From: Pusillimonas sp. UBA3987
GTDB lineage: Bacteria > Pseudomonadota > Gammaproteobacteria > Burkholderiales > Burkholderiaceae_B
Direction: 5' to 3'
NCBI GenBank assembly: GCA_002384935.1
Contig: DGCD01000017.1
Coordinates: 198,778-262,777 of the forward strand
DNA length: 64,000 bases
Shown here in pieces: positions 43,738-52,922 of the stretch. Position numbers and translations under genes: made by a program. The notes under the pieces were generated by a model. That model had not been told where the DNA came from and did no database searches. It was given only the letters and a program-made list of their open reading frames with translations. The stretch's first letter is position 1; each line of letters starts with the position of its first letter.

Positions 43738-44781
43738 ATGGATTCAACTATTGCAATGATACTGCTGGCCGATGGTTTGGCCTGGTCAGCTATCTATCTC
43801 ATTATCGGCCTTGGCCTCGTATTAATTTTCTCGGTAACGCGGGTGATTTTTGTTCCGTTTGGGAGCGTTGCCGTATTTTCGGCATTAAGTTTAGGTGCAA
43901 TGGAACTGGGGCGCCTGCCCGCGATGATCAACCTGATTGGTCTGTTCGTTGCCCTGGCCCTGCTCATGGAGCTTGTGGAGCTCTGGCGACAGAAAGCATG
44001 GCACCGCCTGCCTCGCACACTGCTTGTATGGCTGGTGGCCCCCCTGGTCCCTTGCGCCCTGGCTTTTTGGGCCACCGGTCAGGACAGTGAAGCCCTGCGT
44101 GTTCTTGCGGCCATTTTACTGGCGGTACCTTTAGGCCCGCTCATTGAGCGTGTTGCGTTGCGGCCCATTGCCCAAAGCTCGGTCCTTTCTCTACTGATTG
44201 TCTCCCTGGTTCTTGATCTGGTGCTGGCCGGACTGGGTCTGCTGTGGTTCGGTCCGGAAGGAATCCGCACCAAAGCAGCCATAAATGGCTCAATCGCAAT
44301 ATCACCCAATCTGATCCTGAACTACCAGACGCTCTTGACAATCGGCGTTGCCCTTGCTCTGGCACTGCTGTTTTATATCGTCCTGCAACGCACCAGAATG
44401 GGCAAAGTGCTGCATGCCACAGCCTCAAACCCCATCGGCGCACGCCTGGTCGGCATCCGGCCCGCCGTCACTGCCACTGTCGCCCACGCTATTGCAGCAC
44501 TGTTGGCGGGCATTGTCGGCGTTCTCGTTTCGCCAGTTGCGACGATTTACTATGACAGCGGACTGATTCTGACACTCAAGGCCTTTGTTGCCGCAATTAT
44601 TGGCGGCATGGTCAGTTATCCCCTGACTGCACTGGGTGCATTGCTGATCGGCGTATCCGAAAGCTTTGCGGCATTCTGGAACAGCGGCCTGAAAGACGCC
44701 ATTGTGTTCGGCCTGTTGATTCCGATCCTCGTCATCCGTTCCAGTCTTACCGCCCACCAAGAAGAAGAGAGTGAAGAATGA
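43738..44781 (+). CDS. Branched-chain-type ABC permease, LivH-like
   Basis: A 347-residue inner-membrane permease with about eight or nine helices. LivH hallmarks are GLGLVLIFSVTRVIFVPFGSVAVFS at the start and the EAA-like coupling loop ATASNPIGARLVGI (about 224-237). There is no strong ribosome binding site (CGACGCCCGG precedes the ATG), so expression may be lower than that of the binding protein. The gene overlaps the next by 4 bp. Confidence 0.9.
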   Translation: MDSTIAMILLADGLAWSAIYLIIGLGLVLIFSVTRVIFVPFGSVAVFSALSLGAMELGRLPAMINLIGLFVALALLMELVELWRQKAWHRLPRTLLVWLVAPLVPCALAFWATGQDSEALRVLAAILLAVPLGPLIERVALRPIAQSSVLSLLIVSLVLDLVLAGLGLLWFGPEGIRTKAAINGSIAISPNLILNYQTLLTIGVALALALLFYIVLQRTRMGKVLHATASNPIGARLVGIRPAVTATVAHAIAALLAGIVGVLVSPVATIYYDSGLILTLKAFVAAIIGGMVSYPLTALGALLIGVSESFAAFWNSGLKDAIVFGLLIPILVIRSSLTAHQEEESEE

Positions 44782-46562
44782 AGCAACGTGTCTGGATATT
44801 CACAATACCGCTGCTGCTCTTGCTGCTGATCGCCATCGTTCCCCAAACATTGGGTAGTTTTCATATTGCGTTGCTCAACGACATCGGCATTGCCGCACTG
44901 GTCGTTGTCGGGCTCATCCTGGTATCGGGCATCGGCGGTGCGCTTTCCTTCGGCCAGGCCGCTTTTGTCGGTATCGCTGCCTATACGACCGCATGGCTCA
45001 CGACAACGCAAGCGTTCTCGCCCTGGTCCGGTCTGCTGCTGGGCCTGTTGATTACCTGCGGCAGCGCCTGGCTGATCGGTAGCATTACCATGCGGCTTGG
45101 CGGCCACTATTTGGCCCTGAGCACCATTGCCTGGGGGTTGGCAGTACCGCTTGTTTTTGCCAATACACCCGCATTGGGCAGCCATACGGGCATCGATGGG
45201 ATTCCCCCCATACAACTGGGCCCCTGGACGCTTGACGAGTCAAGCACCAGTTTTATCCTGATCTGGCTGATCGTCATGGTGGGCACTTGGTTTGCCTACA
45301 ACATACTCAGATCCCGTGTGGGACGCACCATCCGGGCCTTGCGCGGCGGCGGCGTTTTAATGGCCAGTTTCGGCAGCGACGCGTTTCGCGTGCGCCTGAT
45401 GTTGTTCGTCCTGGCGTCAGCCTACGCCACGATGGCCGGCTGGTTGTATGCGCATACAAACCGCTTCGTCAGTCACACGCCCTTTGCCCTGCATGCCAGT
45501 ATCGATTACGTTTTCATGATGGTTGTTGGCGGCATGGCTCAACTAAGCAGCGCCCTGCTCGGATCCGCACTATATATCGGCCTGAACAACACCTTGCAGG
45601 ATCTGCTCCCATTCATTACCGACCGCGGCGCTCAGGTAAACGCGCTTATCTTTGCCTTGCTGTTTCTGATTATTCTGCAGCGACTGCCCGGTGGAATCGG
45701 TCGTCCGCTGTCTCGCCTGATTGCGCGGGTCCGTCCACGAACCAAGCGCCCCGAGTTGCCTGCAACAACAACCCGGCTCGATCGGAGAACCATGCCGGTC
45801 AAAGGCAGTCCGGTACTCAGCGTCAACAATGCAACCAAGCGTTTTGGTGGGCTGGTCGCGGTCAATGGCGTTAGTTTCGACATACAGGCCGGTGAGATTG
45901 TTGGCTTGATTGGCCCAAATGGTGCCGGCAAATCGACCATGTTCAATCTGTTAACGGGGACATTGCCCCTTACCGAAGGCACAGTGCAGTTTCTTGAGGC
46001 GCCCATTTCGGGGCTGGCGCAGCGTGCCATCGCCTTGCGAGGCGTAGCCCGCACGTTTCAACACGTAAAACTGCGACCTGCCATGACAGTCCTTGAGAAC
46101 GTCGCACTCGGTGCTCATGCCCGGGGCCATTGCGGGCTCTGGCGTGGCGGACTCTGCCTAAACAGCGAAGAAGAAGCAAGCATCATGGCTGAAGCCATGC
46201 ATCAGATCGAACGTGTTGGCCTGACCGAACACGCATACGAACTGGCTGGAAACCTGCCCCTGGGTACACAGCGCCTGGTTGAAATTGCACGTTCACTCGC
46301 TGCGGATCCTGTACTGGTTATGCTGGACGAGCCTGCCGCCGGCTTACGCCTGTTCGAAAAACAAGCCCTTTCACGCCTGCTCGACACACTGCGGTCGGAA
46401 GGCGTAACCGTCCTGATCGTGGAGCACGACATGGAGTTTGTAATGAATCTGGTTGATCGTTTGGTTGTTATGAATTTCGGTAATAAAATTTTCGAAGGCA
46501 AACCGGAAGCGGTACGCGCCGACCCGAAAGTTCAGGAAGCTTATCTGGGGAGTGAGGCATGA
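44778..46562 (+). CDS. Fused ABC permease-ATPase, LivM-LivG-like
   Basis: A 594-residue fusion. Residues 1-315 are a LivM-type permease (GLILVSGIGGALSFGQAAFVG, about 50-70). A basic linker with RVRPRTKRPE leads to a LivG-type ATPase (about 345-594) with Walker A GLIGPNGAGKST, Q-loop FQHVKL, signature LPLGTQRLVEIA in place of the usual LSxGQ, and Walker B VLVMLDEPAAGL. The altered signature is known in fused LivMG proteins as far as I recall. Overlaps at both ends indicate coupled translation. Confidence 0.9.
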   Translation: MKQRVWIFTIPLLLLLLIAIVPQTLGSFHIALLNDIGIAALVVVGLILVSGIGGALSFGQAAFVGIAAYTTAWLTTTQAFSPWSGLLLGLLITCGSAWLIGSITMRLGGHYLALSTIAWGLAVPLVFANTPALGSHTGIDGIPPIQLGPWTLDESSTSFILIWLIVMVGTWFAYNILRSRVGRTIRALRGGGVLMASFGSDAFRVRLMLFVLASAYATMAGWLYAHTNRFVSHTPFALHASIDYVFMMVVGGMAQLSSALLGSALYIGLNNTLQDLLPFITDRGAQVNALIFALLFLIILQRLPGGIGRPLSRLIARVRPRTKRPELPATTTRLDRRTMPVKGSPVLSVNNATKRFGGLVAVNGVSFDIQAGEIVGLIGPNGAGKSTMFNLLTGTLPLTEGTVQFLEAPISGLAQRAIALRGVARTFQHVKLRPAMTVLENVALGAHARGHCGLWRGGLCLNSEEEASIMAEAMHQIERVGLTEHAYELAGNLPLGTQRLVEIARSLAADPVLVMLDEPAAGLRLFEKQALSRLLDTLRSEGVTVLIVEHDMEFVMNLVDRLVVMNFGNKIFEGKPEAVRADPKVQEAYLGSEA

Positions 46563-47278
46563 GTGGTTTGCTCAACGTTGAAAACCTGAGTGTTGCCTAT
46601 GGACAGGTCGAGGCGGTGCGCAATGTATCGTTCTCGTTAAAGACCGGGCACGTGAGTTCGATCATTGGTCCCAATGGCGCGGGTAAGACAACACTGCTGG
46701 CTGCCGTGATGGGTTTGTTGCCACGGACACAAGGCGAAGTTCGTTTCGACGGTGTCGATGTCAGCCGCCTCGATGTAGAAGCCCGACTGGAAATGGGTCT
46801 TTGTCTCGTACCGGAGCAGCGTGAGCTTTTTGGCGACATGTCGGTACTTGATAACCTGGTGCTGGGCGGATATTCCCGTCGGCTTTCAACCACCGAACGG
46901 CAAAATGGCCTCGACGAGGCCTATGCTCGCTTTCCCCAACTGGCAGAGAGACGTAATCAGCGCGCCGATACGCTTTCGGGCGGCGAGCGTCAGATGCTTG
47001 CGCTGAGCCGTGCCCTGATGAGCCGCCCACGTTTGCTGATGCTCGACGAGCCCAGTCTGGGACTGGCCCCCCTTATCGTTCAGGAAATACTGACTGAAAT
47101 CGGACAACTGTGCCATAACGGCCTTTCAGTACTGTTGGTCGAGCAGAACGCTCGCGCAGCCTTGAAGATTTCATCTGAAGGACATGTACTCGAAGGCGGA
47201 AGCATCACGCTAAGTGGTGCTTCCGAGCAATTGATTAACGATGAACGGGTCCGCCATGCCTATCTTGGCGGCGTTTAG
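46559..47278 (+). CDS. ABC transporter ATP-binding protein, LivF-like
   Basis: A 239-residue ATPase, second nucleotide-binding subunit. Walker A IGPNGAGKTTL (about 36-46), Q-loop VPEQRELF, signature LSGGERQMLALSRALM, Walker B LLMLDEPSLGL and switch His region LLVEQNARAAL (H replaced by N, as common in LivF). It closes the hydroxylase-transporter operon and is followed by a strong terminator. Confidence 0.93.
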   Translation: MSGLLNVENLSVAYGQVEAVRNVSFSLKTGHVSSIIGPNGAGKTTLLAAVMGLLPRTQGEVRFDGVDVSRLDVEARLEMGLCLVPEQRELFGDMSVLDNLVLGGYSRRLSTTERQNGLDEAYARFPQLAERRNQRADTLSGGERQMLALSRALMSRPRLLMLDEPSLGLAPLIVQEILTEIGQLCHNGLSVLLVEQNARAALKISSEGHVLEGGSITLSGASEQLINDERVRHAYLGGV

Positions 47279-47308
47279 GCAAGGCGCTTAGTATGCGGCA
47301 GATGTGAC

Positions 47309-47345
47309 AAAGGCCGGTGAGTATTCACCGGCCTTTGCTTTTCTT
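47309..47345 (+). terminator. Intrinsic terminator of the hydroxylase-ABC operon
   Basis: Perfect 12-bp arms AAAGGCCGGTGA/TCACCGGCCTTT with a GTAT loop, followed by GCTTTTCTT. Confidence 0.9.
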
Positions 47346-47695
47346 GATTATTATGGGTACCGCTTCCTGCCATTTATTGGCAGATATAGTTTTATCCGAA
47401 TTATCGGTTTGCCCATGCAGGGCTTGTCTCCTCACCTGCATGAAATGAATTGTGCACTAATTGCTACAAGTTGACACTTAGGGATTGCACTTAGGTCGTG
47501 CAAAAAGTAACGATATGGTGCGCCCTAAACACACCAATTTTAATCTCAAACGCACCACTTTAGGGCAAGCGCTATTCTCCCCTTCTGAACCCCCTGTTTT
47601 ACGGCCCGGGCAGACATCGGCCCAGTCCTGTTTTTTTCTGCTAAAGTGCCGAAAGTGCCCCTGAAGCAGCGACGACTGAAACGCCCTCTCCCGGA
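47346..47695. other. 350-bp gene-free region with inverted repeats
   Basis: No gene is supported here. It contains CATGCAGG/CCTGCATG (47415-47443, 13-bp spacer) and GCCCTAAA/TTTAGGGC (47522-47566, 29-bp spacer). The base composition is more AT-rich than its surroundings up to about 47580. TTGACA at about 47471 could be a -35, without a good -10. The function is unknown; it may be the promoter of the following lipoprotein or the scar of a lost element. Confidence 0.45.
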
Positions 47696-48418
47696 ATGAA
47701 TCAACGCCGCATATACTGTCTGTTATTTATCATGAGCCTCACGACCAGCGGATGCGTGGTCAATAGCAACCATCATGGCGATGGTCCAAGCAACGAGGAC
47801 ATGACCCTTGATCAAATAGTACAAACCGACTTCAACCGCACCGTCACCATTGCCATGCGCGACAATCTCGAGAGCCTGAAAGTGCTCACAGAGAAACTGT
47901 ATCGCCGCAATCCGAATCAGTGGCGCAAGACCACCGCAAAAAATATTGATCAAGCTATTCGCCGCAGCAACGCAGCGATTGACTCGCGCACGCCCCCCGC
48001 CGCACTCAAAGGCTTAAGCGACATACAAATTCTGTCTGTATCGCTCGACCCGTCCTACCCGGGCGATCGGGTTGCGGCATTTGTTTATGGCCTGGCCGAT
48101 ACCATTATTCGTGCTCACAACGGCAAAACCCGTTTCTACGCAACGGATGCAATCGACGCACAGCATGTGTACAACGCCGCCCGCAACGTGGAAATTGCCG
48201 CCTGGCTGCTGGCCACGCGCACGGACAAACATAACCAACCTTTGCTGCTGGCCAATGAAATGGGCCCGGATGATACCAACTTGAGCTTTGAGAGGGAATT
48301 CGGGCAAATCATCGGCCGACTGGATCTCATTGCAAATCTCATGGACGAAAATCTGCGCCGGGTGGGCATCAACTACGTGCAGGGTTTGTTATTTTTCAAC
48401 TTTTTGCCAGTGCGCTGA
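47696..48418 (+). CDS. Putative lipoprotein
   Basis: A 240-residue protein with an N-terminal signal and lipobox TTSGC (C20). The mature part is mostly helical; landmarks are AMRDNLESLKVLTEKLYRRNP, VYNAARNVEIAAWLLATR and GRLDLIANLMDENLRRVGINY. I remember similar hypothetical lipoproteins in Achromobacter and Bordetella, without a function. The ribosome binding site is poor, so an ATG 12 codons on is a less likely alternative. It converges on the PepSY gene with a 30-bp 3' overlap. Confidence 0.82.
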   Translation: MNQRRIYCLLFIMSLTTSGCVVNSNHHGDGPSNEDMTLDQIVQTDFNRTVTIAMRDNLESLKVLTEKLYRRNPNQWRKTTAKNIDQAIRRSNAAIDSRTPPAALKGLSDIQILSVSLDPSYPGDRVAAFVYGLADTIIRAHNGKTRFYATDAIDAQHVYNAARNVEIAAWLLATRTDKHNQPLLLANEMGPDDTNLSFEREFGQIIGRLDLIANLMDENLRRVGINYVQGLLFFNFLPVR

Positions 48419-49678
48419 AATACGAGCCCGCCGCTTTCTGGCCCAGATCACAATACCTGTTATGGCCAGCAGCGCAACCACCAACCCCATGATTGACATC
48501 AGAATACGACCCGGCAAACCCAATATACGGCCGGAATGAAGCGGATATTGGAGTTGCACGAAAATGTCGGCGGCCGTTCCTTTCCAGGGCAAATACTCAC
48601 CAAGATATCGGCCGTCGCCGGCATCAAAATACATATTGGCAATTTCCATGCCGCCGCTGGCGTGATCAGCCCCGGGGCGGAAAAATGCAACGCTGTAAAA
48701 GCCCATATTCCTGGCGTAAAAAATTCCACCGGGCGGACGTTCCCATTGCTCCTGCCGCCCCCGTTGCTCTGCCAGCACCTGTACCTCTTGAAACGTAAGC
48801 TCGGGTGTTATCGGTTGATTGAATGGTGTTGACGGCCTCGTTTCAAAAGGTCCGGGCGTCACCTTTGAAACCAGCGACATCGCCGGATAAAACACTTCAC
48901 GATACAGGTTCAGCGAGAACGACGTAAACGCGATGATAAAAATGAGTCCCCACGCCCACAAGCCGATCGCCCGGTGATAATCAAAATTCAGCTTGTAAGC
49001 GCCCGCATTAAAACGCATTTTCCAGGCCGGTTTCCAACGCTGGAACCAACTTGGCGCAGGCCTTGCCGCTTGTGCCGTTGACGTGCCGCCGTTTTGGGAA
49101 GAACCATTGGCGTTTTGACGTCGGGATGACCCGCGTTTGGGCAGCGTTAAATAAAAGCCGATAAAACTGTCCAGCAACCAAATTAGAGCAACAATCCCCA
49201 TCAACTGGTAGCCCCAGCGATCCGACCCCCAGAAAGCCGGAACATGCAGGCTCTCATGCAATTGCCGCAAGAAAGGCATCAGGGTGCGCGTTGACAAGGA
49301 CACATTCGACGTATCCCGTTGCCCAATGACATGACCCGTGACCGGATCCATAAAAATCTCGTTGTAGCCCAAGTCATGCAATTGACCATCCGCACTGACC
49401 CTGGGCTGCACTAGGAATGAAACAGAATGCCCTGCTTCATATTGCAAAGGCACATACACCACCTGCGCACGCGGATCGTTGGCTTCAACCCGGTCAACAA
49501 GCTCGTAAACAGGTAGGTATGGCCCTTCAGAATCAACCGTATAAAGGTCTTGGTTCAGCCACTCATCAATTTGGTGGTCCCAGGAAATCACCGCTCCCGT
49601 CAACCCCGAAACAACCAGGAATAGAGCAATAAACAACCCCACCCATCTGTGCAGCAAAGTGGCTATCCGACGCAACAT
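48389..49678 (-). CDS. PepSY-associated membrane protein (iron-uptake ferric reductase type)
   Basis: A 429-residue inner-membrane protein with four helices (about 13-38, 155-180, 220-245, 385-408) and a large periplasmic part. The PepSY_TM start LHRWVGLFIALFLVVSGLTGAVISW is typical (landmark HRWVGLFIALF). Conserved His residues in HRWVG, DYHRAIGLW and LHESLHVP could bind haem. Such proteins, found beside TonB siderophore receptors, are believed to reduce or release iron from the siderophore. The start is 28 bp after the receptor's stop, so both are Fur-controlled. Confidence 0.87.
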   Translation of the reverse strand: MLRRIATLLHRWVGLFIALFLVVSGLTGAVISWDHQIDEWLNQDLYTVDSEGPYLPVYELVDRVEANDPRAQVVYVPLQYEAGHSVSFLVQPRVSADGQLHDLGYNEIFMDPVTGHVIGQRDTSNVSLSTRTLMPFLRQLHESLHVPAFWGSDRWGYQLMGIVALIWLLDSFIGFYLTLPKRGSSRRQNANGSSQNGGTSTAQAARPAPSWFQRWKPAWKMRFNAGAYKLNFDYHRAIGLWAWGLIFIIAFTSFSLNLYREVFYPAMSLVSKVTPGPFETRPSTPFNQPITPELTFQEVQVLAEQRGRQEQWERPPGGIFYARNMGFYSVAFFRPGADHASGGMEIANMYFDAGDGRYLGEYLPWKGTAADIFVQLQYPLHSGRILGLPGRILMSIMGLVVALLAITGIVIWARKRRARISAHWQKVEK

Positions 49679-49706
49679 AAAAATAACTACCTACAGTAAT
49701 GCCCTG

Positions 49707-51878
49707 TTAATACTCGAAAGAAGCCGATAGCATAAACGTTCGAGGAGCGCCAACAGTCAGGTAGCTTGAACCAGGATAACCGCCCGCCGAAGCCCAGTAG
49801 TTTTTATTTGCCACGTTCAAAACATCGGCACGCAAAGTCACTAAATGACCCTGAATTTCAGTCAGATAGCGCGCTCCCAGATCAACACGAGTCCACGCTG
49901 GAATTTGCTGCGTGTTGGCTGCATCGACATATTGCGATGAGGTGTGTACCACCCGGCCACTCAAAGTCAACCCGCTGGAACCGGGAATATCCCATTCTAC
50001 CCCGGCATTGGCAATAAACCTGGGCGCGCCAATGGCCCGATTGCCATCATTGGCACCGTCTACCGTTTGCTGTTGCTCTGCATCAAGGAATGTCATGCCC
50101 CCCAGCACACGCAAACCACCCACGGGCTCGCCGTAGAACGTGAGCTCTGCACCGCGATTACGCTGCTTTCCATAAACACCGTAGATACGCGTAACAGGAT
50201 CGACGTACGCAGTGGGCTGATCCAGCGTGAACAGAGAGGCACCCAAACCGATATCGCCATTATCGAATTTGATACCCACCTCTTTCTGCTTGGTTTTGAC
50301 TGCATTGAAAGTGGCACCCAAATTGACCGGCACAGGATTAAAACCGGAGGCCGGACCAACCTGAGTCAGCCCTTCAATATAATTTGCGTACAACGAAATG
50401 GTATCGGTGGGCTTTACGACCAGACCGACCACCGGCGAAGTTGCCGTAGAGCGGTTTGCCGGATTAGCCTGGCCCGTGTTGTAGTCGTAAGACCGATTTT
50501 CGATGACTTGATAACGCGCGCCGACTGTAAGCAAAACGCTGTCGTCGGCAAAAGACAGCGTATCGGAAATAGCGAAACTATGATTTCGCGTTTGCAGTGT
50601 GCGCTTGGGATCATCCAGAGACCCTCCAGTCAACGAAGGTGTCGCTGGCACAGGCTGCGTTACCGGGTTATACAAATTTGAAAACGTCGCGGGAAAATAC
50701 TCGTACGCGTCCTTGCTTTCAAAATTATAGAAATTAAAAGCAACATTTACCTTGTGCCCTATTGAGCCGGTTTCAAACTCAGCACGAGCACCGACTTCAC
50801 CGGTTAGCACGCTGTCTTTACGCTCCCCACGAAAAGCGTTCTGAGACATGTCTCCCATTGCATTGGTTACAGTCGGATTCGCCAGCAATGACGATTCATC
50901 GCTTTCTCTCATCCCCAGGGCGGCCCAGGCAACAATGCGGTCCGTCACGTCAAACTCGCCGCGCAGCGTGCCGAAAACATCTCGCGCATTGGAATACGTA
51001 TAGTCTTGCGCGACATTGCGTTCTGCATCAATAGCCGAAGGGATTTCAAGGCCGGACGCAAATGTGATACTTGGCTGGCTTCGTTTAAGACGATGATCCT
51101 GCCAGCCAATGTCAGCAGACAACCGGGTTCTTTCACCTTGCCAATCTATGCCTAAGCCCACAGCACCCAATCGCCGGTGTTCGTCATCTACCGCACTGCC
51201 ACCCGAGCGTGTGACCGCATTAACACGAATGCCAGTACGATTTTGCGGACCAAACCGCCTGGCCATGTCAACGGCTACATAGCCCTGGTTGCCGCTTTCC
51301 CAACCGGCAGAACCGCGCATTAACGGCTGATTGGGCGCTCGCTTGGGCACAACATTAATAGAACCGCCCACCCCGCTATTGCCAGGGGCCGCACCATTCA
51401 AGAACGCATTGGCCCCTCTGAAAACATCAAGACGCTCGATAAATTCCGAAGCCAGATACTGGCGCGGGAGCAACCCGTACAAACCGTTATATGTGACATC
51501 ATCTGAATAGAGCGGAAATCCGCGAATCATGTAAAGCTGCTGATAATTGCCAAAACCCCTTGCAATTCGAACCGTGGGATCGCTTTGCAGAATATCCGCC
51601 ACACTTTGTGCCTGCTGGTCGCGAATAAACTGATTCGTATACTCGATACTGTTGAACGGCATATCCATGATGTCGACCGTTCCCAGTATGCCCAGCCTGG
51701 TGCCGGTAGCCACCTGTCCACCGGCAAATGCGGGCGACAAGCCTTCAGAGGAGGCATCCGCACTGGCCTCCACTACAATGGGGGTTAACGCTTGCACTGA
51801 CGAATTTTGCGCAAAGGCAGTACCGCAAGAACCCATGAGCGCAATGGACAAAGCCGTATATGGAAAGGTACGATTCAT
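49707..51878 (-). CDS. TonB-dependent siderophore receptor
   Basis: A 723-residue outer-membrane receptor. A signal peptide ending FAQ-N (about 24) is followed by a plug domain (about 50-180; SVADILQSDPTVRIARGFG and MIRGFPLYSDDVTYNGLYGLLPRQ as landmarks) and a 22-strand barrel ending in the terminal Phe-x-Tyr (SASFEY). The plug motif with NVVPKRAPN is typical of ferric-coprogen/ferrichrome-like receptors; the ligand cannot be told. I chose the ATG at 51878; the longer frame would start inside the Fur box area. A Fur box lies about 20 bp upstream. Confidence 0.92.
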   Translation of the reverse strand: MNRTFPYTALSIALMGSCGTAFAQNSSVQALTPIVVEASADASSEGLSPAFAGGQVATGTRLGILGTVDIMDMPFNSIEYTNQFIRDQQAQSVADILQSDPTVRIARGFGNYQQLYMIRGFPLYSDDVTYNGLYGLLPRQYLASEFIERLDVFRGANAFLNGAAPGNSGVGGSINVVPKRAPNQPLMRGSAGWESGNQGYVAVDMARRFGPQNRTGIRVNAVTRSGGSAVDDEHRRLGAVGLGIDWQGERTRLSADIGWQDHRLKRSQPSITFASGLEIPSAIDAERNVAQDYTYSNARDVFGTLRGEFDVTDRIVAWAALGMRESDESSLLANPTVTNAMGDMSQNAFRGERKDSVLTGEVGARAEFETGSIGHKVNVAFNFYNFESKDAYEYFPATFSNLYNPVTQPVPATPSLTGGSLDDPKRTLQTRNHSFAISDTLSFADDSVLLTVGARYQVIENRSYDYNTGQANPANRSTATSPVVGLVVKPTDTISLYANYIEGLTQVGPASGFNPVPVNLGATFNAVKTKQKEVGIKFDNGDIGLGASLFTLDQPTAYVDPVTRIYGVYGKQRNRGAELTFYGEPVGGLRVLGGMTFLDAEQQQTVDGANDGNRAIGAPRFIANAGVEWDIPGSSGLTLSGRVVHTSSQYVDAANTQQIPAWTRVDLGARYLTEIQGHLVTLRADVLNVANKNYWASAGGYPGSSYLTVGAPRTFMLSASFEY

Positions 51879-51898
51879 AATAGAGCTGATATTGATAT

Positions 51899-51913
51899 TG
51901 AAAATTATTCTCA
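51899..51913 (-). promoter_or_regulatory. Fur box upstream of the siderophore receptor
   Basis: TGAAAATTATTCTCA matches the 7-1-7 Fur pattern TGATAAT-n-ATTATCA at 12 of 14 positions. It implies iron-repressed expression of the receptor and the PepSY gene. Confidence 0.7.
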
Positions 51914-51977
51914 ATTATTTCAATTTATATTCAGCTTTGCAACCAATTGAATCAATGCTGTTGTTTACAAACACAAT

Positions 51978-52922
51978 TCACCGGCCAACCCTGTTCCACG
52001 ACGCGTCAAAAACAGATTGCGCTTCGTCGTCGGGCAACACGGTCACGGCGATATCCAAGGTATGCGCGCCACTGCCAATCATCATGCCCCTCACCGGCGA
52101 AATATCGGCGTAGTCGCGCCCCCAGCTCAATGTAATGTGTTCGGTATTCACAAAGATATCGTTGGTGGGATCGCTATCGATCCAGCCAAAGCCAGGCAAA
52201 TAGACTGAAACCCAGGCATGCGACGCATCGGCGCCTACCAGACGCGCCTGGCCGGCAGGCGGCTGTGTCAGGATATAACCACTGACATAGCGCGCAGCCA
52301 AACCAACAGAACGCAGACATGACAGCATTAAATGAGCAAAGTCCTGACACACCCCTTTGCGGTGCTCAAAAACTTCGGTAACCGGCGTCGAAACGGTGGT
52401 CGCAGCCGGATCAAAAGTAAATTCTGAATAAATTCTGTTCTGTAATGCGCGAATAAAGCCGCACAACGTTTGCCCCGGCGCCATCATTTCATGAGTCCAG
52501 TTGGCGAACATACGCTTGACACGCACATGCGACGATTCGTACAGAAACTTCATCGCCTCGAAATCCGAGGCGGAATAGCGCTTGCCGGGCTGGAACCGAT
52601 AAAACTCAATCACTTCCTCCAACGCCAGATCAACCGATGCGGCCGGTAAATAGCGTGGCTTGACCTCAACTCTGGACCGGGCCCGAAAAGCAAGTTCAGT
52701 GTGCTCCTGCTCAAGGGAAAACAACAGCACTTCATTCCCGAACGCATCGCGCATGGCGTGAATACGCGCTGGCTGCGGCTGGGTATCCACATGAGAGGCA
52801 AAGACATCCTGCCAGGGCAGTTGCCTTGGCGTCAGACGCAAAATCTGGCGTGACAGACTGACCGGTAGCTGATAGTGATACAACGTATCATGCATTACCT
52901 GATACACCACGCCTGTGCTCAT
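51978..52922 (-). CDS. Transglutaminase-like cysteine protease family protein
   Basis: A 314-residue protein with the bacterial transglutaminase N-terminal beta domain (about 1-90) and a transglutaminase-like core. The triad is visible: Cys192 in RKGVCQDFAHLML, His235 in DASHAWVSVYLPG and Asp in WIDSDPTND (about 249-251). Family members are thought to hydrolyse or transfer amide bonds. It is the last gene of the ATP-grasp/alpha-E operon (ATGA overlap with the fusion gene), so it may mature, hydrolyse or cross-link the product of the ATP-grasp enzymes. No signal peptide is visible, so it acts in the cytoplasm. Confidence 0.9.
   Translation of the reverse strand: MSTGVVYQVMHDTLYHYQLPVSLSRQILRLTPRQLPWQDVFASHVDTQPQPARIHAMRDAFGNEVLLFSLEQEHTELAFRARSRVEVKPRYLPAASVDLALEEVIEFYRFQPGKRYSASDFEAMKFLYESSHVRVKRMFANWTHEMMAPGQTLCGFIRALQNRIYSEFTFDPAATTVSTPVTEVFEHRKGVCQDFAHLMLSCLRSVGLAARYVSGYILTQPPAGQARLVGADASHAWVSVYLPGFGWIDSDPTNDIFVNTEHITLSWGRDYADISPVRGMMIGSGAHTLDIAVTVLPDDEAQSVFDASWNRVGR

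Noticed and set aside
47522..47566. GCCCTAAA/TTTAGGGC repeat considered as an integron attC site or insertion-sequence ends
   Set aside because: Lacks the RYYYAAC/GTTRRRY core sites of attC, and there is no transposase, target duplication or cassette gene between the arms.
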